This document shows positions 25,801 through 28,643 of a stretch of DNA of 28,643 bases, piece after piece (the stretch's first letter is position 1; each line of letters starts with the position of its first letter). Source of the stretch: Planctomycetota bacterium (GTDB taxonomy: Bacteria > Planctomycetota > Planctomycetia > Pirellulales > Pirellulaceae); contig JAPLNJ010001056.1 in NCBI GenBank assembly GCA_026692885.1, positions 1 to 28,643 on the forward strand, in the 5' to 3' direction. Made by a program: the position numbers and the translations under genes. The notes under the pieces were generated by a model, which was not told the DNA's origin, did not search any database, and was given only the letters and a program-made list of their open reading frames with translations.

Positions 25801-26776
25801 CGCCAGTCACGAAAACTTCGCCGTTAAGACACAGCAGGCCCCGGCAGTTCTTTACCAGATCGCAGTACTCGCGGACGCGGTCCAGATCGCCATTGCGGTC
25901 GCTGTCGTAGAGCAAGACCAGTCCGCCGTTTTCGCGCGCGGCGATCAGGTGCCCGAATTCGTTGAAGGTCATCGCGATCAACGAACCGACGTCGCTGTTG
26001 TCGAGCAGACGTTCCACCTGAAAGTCGGGCAGGACCTTGACAAGTTGCTCGGACGATGGCTTCGCCTGCGCCTCGTGCTGGTGCGACTGCTCGGCAGGCG
26101 TCTGGGCGTCGGCCCGCTGTGGCTCGTGCTCATGCTCGTCGGCTGCTATCGGCTGGGGCTGGGGTGCAGGATTCTTCGGCGGGGCCGGCAACTGCAGCTT
26201 CTCGGACCGAGCGACAGCCGTCTCCTTCTTTGGGTCCTGAGGGGCGGCCTCTTTGAGGCTGCCGAAGGACTTGGCTTCCGCCCAACGCGAATCGTTGTAG
26301 AGCGACGTATACCAAAAGGGCAAAGGATGCAGGCTGGTCAACCAGGTGGCGTCGGTGGTGAAGGAGACCCAACCGCGGGTCTCATCCTTGATCCGGATGC
26401 GAGCGGCCAAACCGGCCGTCGACCCTTGCGCATTCGTGACTTTCACAGCCACCAAGTTTTGGCCGCGACTCAGGAACTCCGTCAGGTCGTGTTTCTGCGG
26501 CTTCCCGCTGGTTTTCCCGGAAGCGACGCGTCGACCGTTGACATACAGGTCATAGTCGTCGTCCGCCGTGATCGTGATCTCGCCGCTGACGGGCACGGCC
26601 ACGACGACTTGTTTGCGGAAGTGACATGCGCCTAGGGGCACACTGCCTTTCTGATGCTCCGGTGACCAGATCCATTGTGCCTCTTGAGCCCGCGAGACCG
26701 TGGCCAACGTCATGAATAGCACGGCTACGCTTAACGCAACGTGTCTTCGAACAGAGAGAAGGAACAGGCTGTTCAT
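22826..26776 (-). CDS. Planctomycete-type membrane-bound dehydrogenase: beta-propeller, HEAT repeats and C-terminal c-type heme domain
   Basis: A 1316-residue exported protein. Order: signal peptide 1-30 (ending SRA-QEA); a jelly-roll domain at about 31-165 with WIWSPEH and DDDYDLYVNGRRVASG, as in rhamnosidase N-terminal domains; a low-complexity Ala/Pro/Gln/His/Glu linker at about 178-243; a sugar-dehydrogenase-like beta-propeller at about 245-615 (GLALGIDGWLYVALGNQ, ATDVAFNSEGELFTQDGGADFD); HEAT-type helices at about 640-1130; and a Pirellula/Verrucomicrobium-type heme domain with CARCH at 1181-1185. The Met in YPSHMIP is a possible second axial ligand. It probably oxidises a sugar or polyol outside the inner membrane and passes electrons to the heme; the substrate is unknown. 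ATG 26776 has GGGGAT seven bases upstream. The gene stands alone and is divergent from tsaB. Confidence 0.93.
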   Translation of the reverse strand: MNSLFLLSVRRHVALSVAVLFMTLATVSRAQEAQWIWSPEHQKGSVPLGACHFRKQVVVAVPVSGEITITADDDYDLYVNGRRVASGKTSGKPQKHDLTEFLSRGQNLVAVKVTNAQGSTAGLAARIRIKDETRGWVSFTTDATWLTSLHPLPFWYTSLYNDSRWAEAKSFGSLKEAAPQDPKKETAVARSEKLQLPAPPKNPAPQPQPIAADEHEHEPQRADAQTPAEQSHQHEAQAKPSSEQLVKVLPDFQVERLLDNSDVGSLIAMTFNEFGHLIAARENGGLVLLYDSDRNGDLDRVREYCDLVKNCRGLLCLNGEVFVTGEGPDGLGLYRLTDKKRTGRLDEIQTVLKFRGKSNEFGPHGLALGIDGWLYVALGNQTQPEQGYDANSPHQNYYEGDLLQPRYEDPMDHQPSNKVPGGVILRTDLKGEKVQLVAGGFRNATDVAFNSEGELFTQDGGADFDAGTPWHRASRVQHVIPGAEFGWRSGWAKWPEYYADNLPATLDTGHFAPAGAVFYGHYLFPEKYHDALFVADGAAGRILAVTLTPGGGTYTATSEILLDSEGLGITGLDVAPDGGLYFVTGGSGKPGGVYRIKWLGKPVPGAADLGRGLSAVIRQPQLNSAWSRQQVAALKTQIGKDWERLLHGVAISPANPWRYRTRALDLLQLYAPAPDDELLVRLTQDETEQVRAKAVELMGLRGSDATHTALTNLLDDSDVLVRRRVCEALVRRGQAVPVEKLTQLLKSEDRYLVWAARRLLERLPVKQWRDELLNSDNQRVVIESALALLIGHPDKEVATQVLDRLLAMMGGYVSDRDFVDMLRVMQVALVRGPIPAEEAARARERLANEYPSNDHGINRELVRLLVHLQEPSVVDRYLTQLRAESVPDPDKLHLAMHLRFLEQGWTPAQRTQVLEFFEDAQKKSGGHSYAAYVSNASRDFARGMSVEEARQIVAEGTRWPSAAVGALYKLPQQVDDELLETLKKINEQLLDATDLPRMRLKVGIVAVLARGGAPNCLAYLRQLWEVDPERRPAIAMGLAQWPSEENWTYLVRSLPFLEGDAAREVLVKLKSVTLAPEDPEYFRAVIVRGLKLQGAGAEDAIALLEYWTDETTKAEGDWKVKLAEWQKYYAEKFPEAPEAVLAEEREESKWKLPELLRHLNSVDANQGSAARGATVFAKSLCARCHRYGDLGDADGLDLTTVSKRLMRKEIIESVLYPSHMIPSDHTTKTVITASGRVVSGMVNVTSTGDALVRQSDGTEVTVLQSEVDEIRLNRASDMPTGLLDSLTFQEVTDLFVFLGSRPDELLTKKDDGKVQR

Positions 26777-26936
26777 AGTATATCCCCGCAGGTCGCAATC
26801 GAGCTAGCGTCAGATCCAGTCGCCGCATCGCCAGCAACGCGGGTGACCCCGGAATCTGATCTGTCTCATAGAAGTGGCGAGGAAGGGTAGCAGCAAACCA
26901 ACTGAGTGGCAACAGCGATCTTGCCCAGATTTCTGT

Positions 26937-26965
26937 CGCCGCACGCTACGCCGCCGCACGCTACG
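26937..26965. repeat. Short tandem duplication in the tsaB upstream region
   Basis: CGCCGCACGCTACG occurs at 26937-26950 and again at 26952-26965 (period 15). It lies just upstream of the predicted tsaB -35 box and may be a duplicated binding site or plain slippage. Confidence 0.5.
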
Positions 26966-26968
26966 TCA

Positions 26969-26997
26969 TTGACCCTTGGCCCGCCATTTCTTAGCAT
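26969..26997 (+). promoter_or_regulatory. Sigma-70-like promoter of tsaB, apparently giving a leaderless mRNA
   Basis: TTGACC (26969-26974), exactly 17 bases, then TAGCAT (26992-26997). The expected start of transcription, seven bases past the -10 box, is base 27004, the A of the tsaB ATG. No Shine-Dalgarno sequence is seen upstream of that ATG, which fits a leaderless message. Confidence 0.45.
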
Positions 26998-27003
26998 GCA
27001 CTC

Positions 27004-27690
27004 ATGCGCATTCTCGCCTTGGAGACTTCGTCGCTGACAGGTTCGCTCGCCGTGCTGGATGACGACCGCGTGCAGGGACAGACCCAACTAGATCCCCAGC
27101 AGCGGACGGCCCAGTCGTTCGCGCCCGCTATTGTACGGCAATTGGCGGAAGTGGGGTGGCGTTCGCAGGACCTCCAGTTGATTGCCGTAACGGTGGGCCC
27201 CGGCTCGTTTACGGGCTTGCGGATCGGCGTCACCGTGGCAAAAACGTTAGCGTACGCGGTCGGCGCCCAGGTGGTCGGATTGAACACGCTGCAAGTGATC
27301 GCAGCCCAGACTCCCGCCGGCATCGCGGACGTCTGGGCCGTCCTCAATGCCCAGCGCCAGCAGTTGTTTGCAGGCCGCTACCAACGCCATGAGTCGCTGT
27401 GGGAGACGGTGCGCGACGCTGAAATCGTTGATAACGAAACGTGGCTGCAGTCCTTGGCAGCGGGTCTGGCTGTCACCGGCTGGGGTCTGGCGAAACTCCG
27501 GGATCAGCTGCCCACTGGCATCATCCTGGTCGATGAGGCAAATTGGGCGCCCCGGGCCGCGACGGTCGGGCGACTTGGTTACATTGCATATCAGTCCGGA
27601 AGACGAGACGATTTATGGGGACTTTGTCCACAGTACTATCGCAAGTGCGCCGCCGAAGAAGTCTGGGAATCGAAGAAGTCGAGCGGCTAG
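27004..27690 (+). CDS. tsaB: tRNA threonylcarbamoyladenosine biosynthesis protein TsaB
   Basis: TsaB is the inactive Kae1-like partner that, with TsaD and TsaE, makes N6-threonylcarbamoyladenosine at A37 of ANN-decoding tRNAs. The 228-residue protein has the family N-terminus (MRILALETSSLTGSLAVL, with Glu in place of the common Asp) and the conserved block VTVGPGSFTGLRIGVTVAKTLA at about 62-83. The metal-binding His pair of TsaD is absent, as expected for TsaB. ATG 27004 lacks a ribosome site and coincides with the predicted transcript start. ald follows after 46 bases with its own ribosome site. Confidence 0.93.
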   Translation: MRILALETSSLTGSLAVLDDDRVQGQTQLDPQQRTAQSFAPAIVRQLAEVGWRSQDLQLIAVTVGPGSFTGLRIGVTVAKTLAYAVGAQVVGLNTLQVIAAQTPAGIADVWAVLNAQRQQLFAGRYQRHESLWETVRDAEIVDNETWLQSLAAGLAVTGWGLAKLRDQLPTGIILVDEANWAPRAATVGRLGYIAYQSGRRDDLWGLCPQYYRKCAAEEVWESKKSSG

Positions 27691-27736
27691 GATTGCGATT
27701 TGCAGTCCTACGCCGCTCCGTGCAGGAGACTTTCGC

Positions 27737-28643
27737 ATGATCATCGGAGTTCCACGTGAAATCAAACGTGACGAGTACCGGATCGGCATGTTGCCGGTGG
27801 GCGCCGGTGAGTTGGTTCGCGCGGGTCATCACGTCCTGATCGAAGCCGGGGCAGGACTCGGGTCTGGGCTTCCTGATCAGGAGTATCTCCAGGAAGGCGC
27901 AGAGCTCGTGGCCCAGCCGGAAGAGATATTTGCCCGGGCTGACCTGATTTTGAAAGTCAAGGAACCGCAAGCCCAGGAATGGCCTCTGATCCGCCCAGGG
28001 CAAGTGCTATTTACCTATTTTCACTTCGCCGCCAGCCGGGAGTTGACCGAGGCGATGCTGGCAACAGACGCGAGTTGCGTGGCGTACGAAACGCTAAGGG
28101 ACGAGCATGGCCGGTTGCCGCTGCTGACGCCGATGAGCGAGGTGGCAGGACGCATGAGCATCCAGGAAGGGGCGAAGTATCTGGAGCGGCCGCAGATGGG
28201 CCGCGGGATTTTACTAGGCGGCGTACCGGGCGTCGCTCCGGCTCACATCACCATCCTGGGCGGCGGCGTGGTGGGGGCGAACGCGGCCAAGATCGCAGCC
28301 GGGTTCGGCGCCGACGTGGCGATTCTGGACATCAACATGGATCGGCTGCGGTACTTGGACGACGTCCTGCCGCCGAATGTCAACTGCCTGTACAGCGATC
28401 GGCACACGATTCGCGAGCAACTACAGCGTGCCGATCTGGTGATTGGCGCTGTCCTGATTCCCGGCGCCAAGGCACCGCGATTGATCCGTCGCGAGGACCT
28501 GCAGCTGATGAAGCCGGGAGCCGTGATTATCGACGTGGCGATCGACCAGGGCGGTAGCGTGGAGACCAGCCGGCCGACGACGCACAGTAACCCGACATTT
28601 ATCGAACAGGACGTCGTGCACTACTGTGTGACGAACATGCCGG
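27737..28643 (+). CDS. ald: Alanine dehydrogenase (cut by the window end, 302 codons visible)
   Basis: NAD-dependent interconversion of L-alanine and pyruvate plus ammonia. From ATG 27737 (AGGAG at 27723-27727) the frame is open to the last base. It begins MIIGVPREIKRDEYRIGMLP. Active-site residues fall exactly where they do in the Mycobacterium tuberculosis enzyme: Arg15, Lys75 (KVKEP), His96 (YFHFAAS) and Asp270 (VAIDQGG). The NAD loop GGGVVG is at 175-180, after RPQMGRGILLGGVPGV. About 70 residues are missing at the C-terminus because the window stops, not because the gene is broken. It follows tsaB by 46 bases and may share its transcript. Confidence 0.97.
   Translation, partial: MIIGVPREIKRDEYRIGMLPVGAGELVRAGHHVLIEAGAGLGSGLPDQEYLQEGAELVAQPEEIFARADLILKVKEPQAQEWPLIRPGQVLFTYFHFAASRELTEAMLATDASCVAYETLRDEHGRLPLLTPMSEVAGRMSIQEGAKYLERPQMGRGILLGGVPGVAPAHITILGGGVVGANAAKIAAGFGADVAILDINMDRLRYLDDVLPPNVNCLYSDRHTIREQLQRADLVIGAVLIPGAKAPRLIRREDLQLMKPGAVIIDVAIDQGGSVETSRPTTHSNPTFIEQDVVHYCVTNMP

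Overview
The window looks like a chromosomal segment of a planctomycete, most likely Pirellulales-like. The inference rests on gene content: a 1316-residue secreted propeller/HEAT/c-type-heme protein of the planctomycete-verrucomicrobial 'membrane-bound dehydrogenase' type, DUF1207, DUF4912, DUF2752 and DUF3352-like proteins, a GYF_2-domain protein and a Tat-signal TIM-barrel protein. GC is high, GTG/TTG starts are frequent, and intergenic spaces are full of short palindromic repeats. No phage, plasmid, CRISPR, tRNA or rRNA signal was seen.

Layout. 1-66: first codons of a leftward unknown gene. 306-2363: secreted DUF3352-like protein with a KP-rich tail. 2364-2829: palindromic repeats. 2830-3930 (-): fabH, lying between two copies of one inverted-repeat element (2375-2483 and 4045-4213). 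4227-5348 (-): Gfo/Idh/MocA oxidoreductase. 5549-8310 (+): a clear promoter, then an NRDE/TANGO2 protein overlapping mnmG. 8538-9545 (-): DUF1207 outer-membrane-like protein. 9963-10982 (+): Tat-signal aldo/keto-reductase-like protein. 11042-14456: dTDP-L-rhamnose genes, with rfbD rightward and converging on leftward rfbB-rfbA-rfbC. 14715-16770 (-): three tightly coupled genes (membrane/arrestin-like, stand-alone arrestin-like, P-loop ATPase). 17052-19406 (+): secreted HEAT/TPR protein and DUF2752 membrane protein. 19935-21215 (+): DUF4912 protein. 21622-22455 (+): larE-type sulfur transferase, convergent with a small GYF_2 protein (22473-22706, -). 22826-26776 (-): giant heme-binding dehydrogenase. 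27004-27690 (+): tsaB. 27737-28643 (+): alanine dehydrogenase, cut by the window end.

How the genes fit together. rfbA, rfbB, rfbC and rfbD together specify the four steps from glucose-1-phosphate to dTDP-L-rhamnose. rfbA as read here is broken: about 35 bp are missing and the reading frame is lost, including the EITD metal-binding motif. Either the pathway relies on another rfbA copy or the sequence contains an error. mnmG and tsaB are tRNA-modification genes, and ald links alanine and pyruvate. The arrestin-like/ATPase operon is the best candidate here for an undescribed system. The most distinctive non-coding signals are the palindromic elements placed just after stop codons, one with a GTGGG direct repeat on both sides, and an apparently leaderless tsaB promoter.
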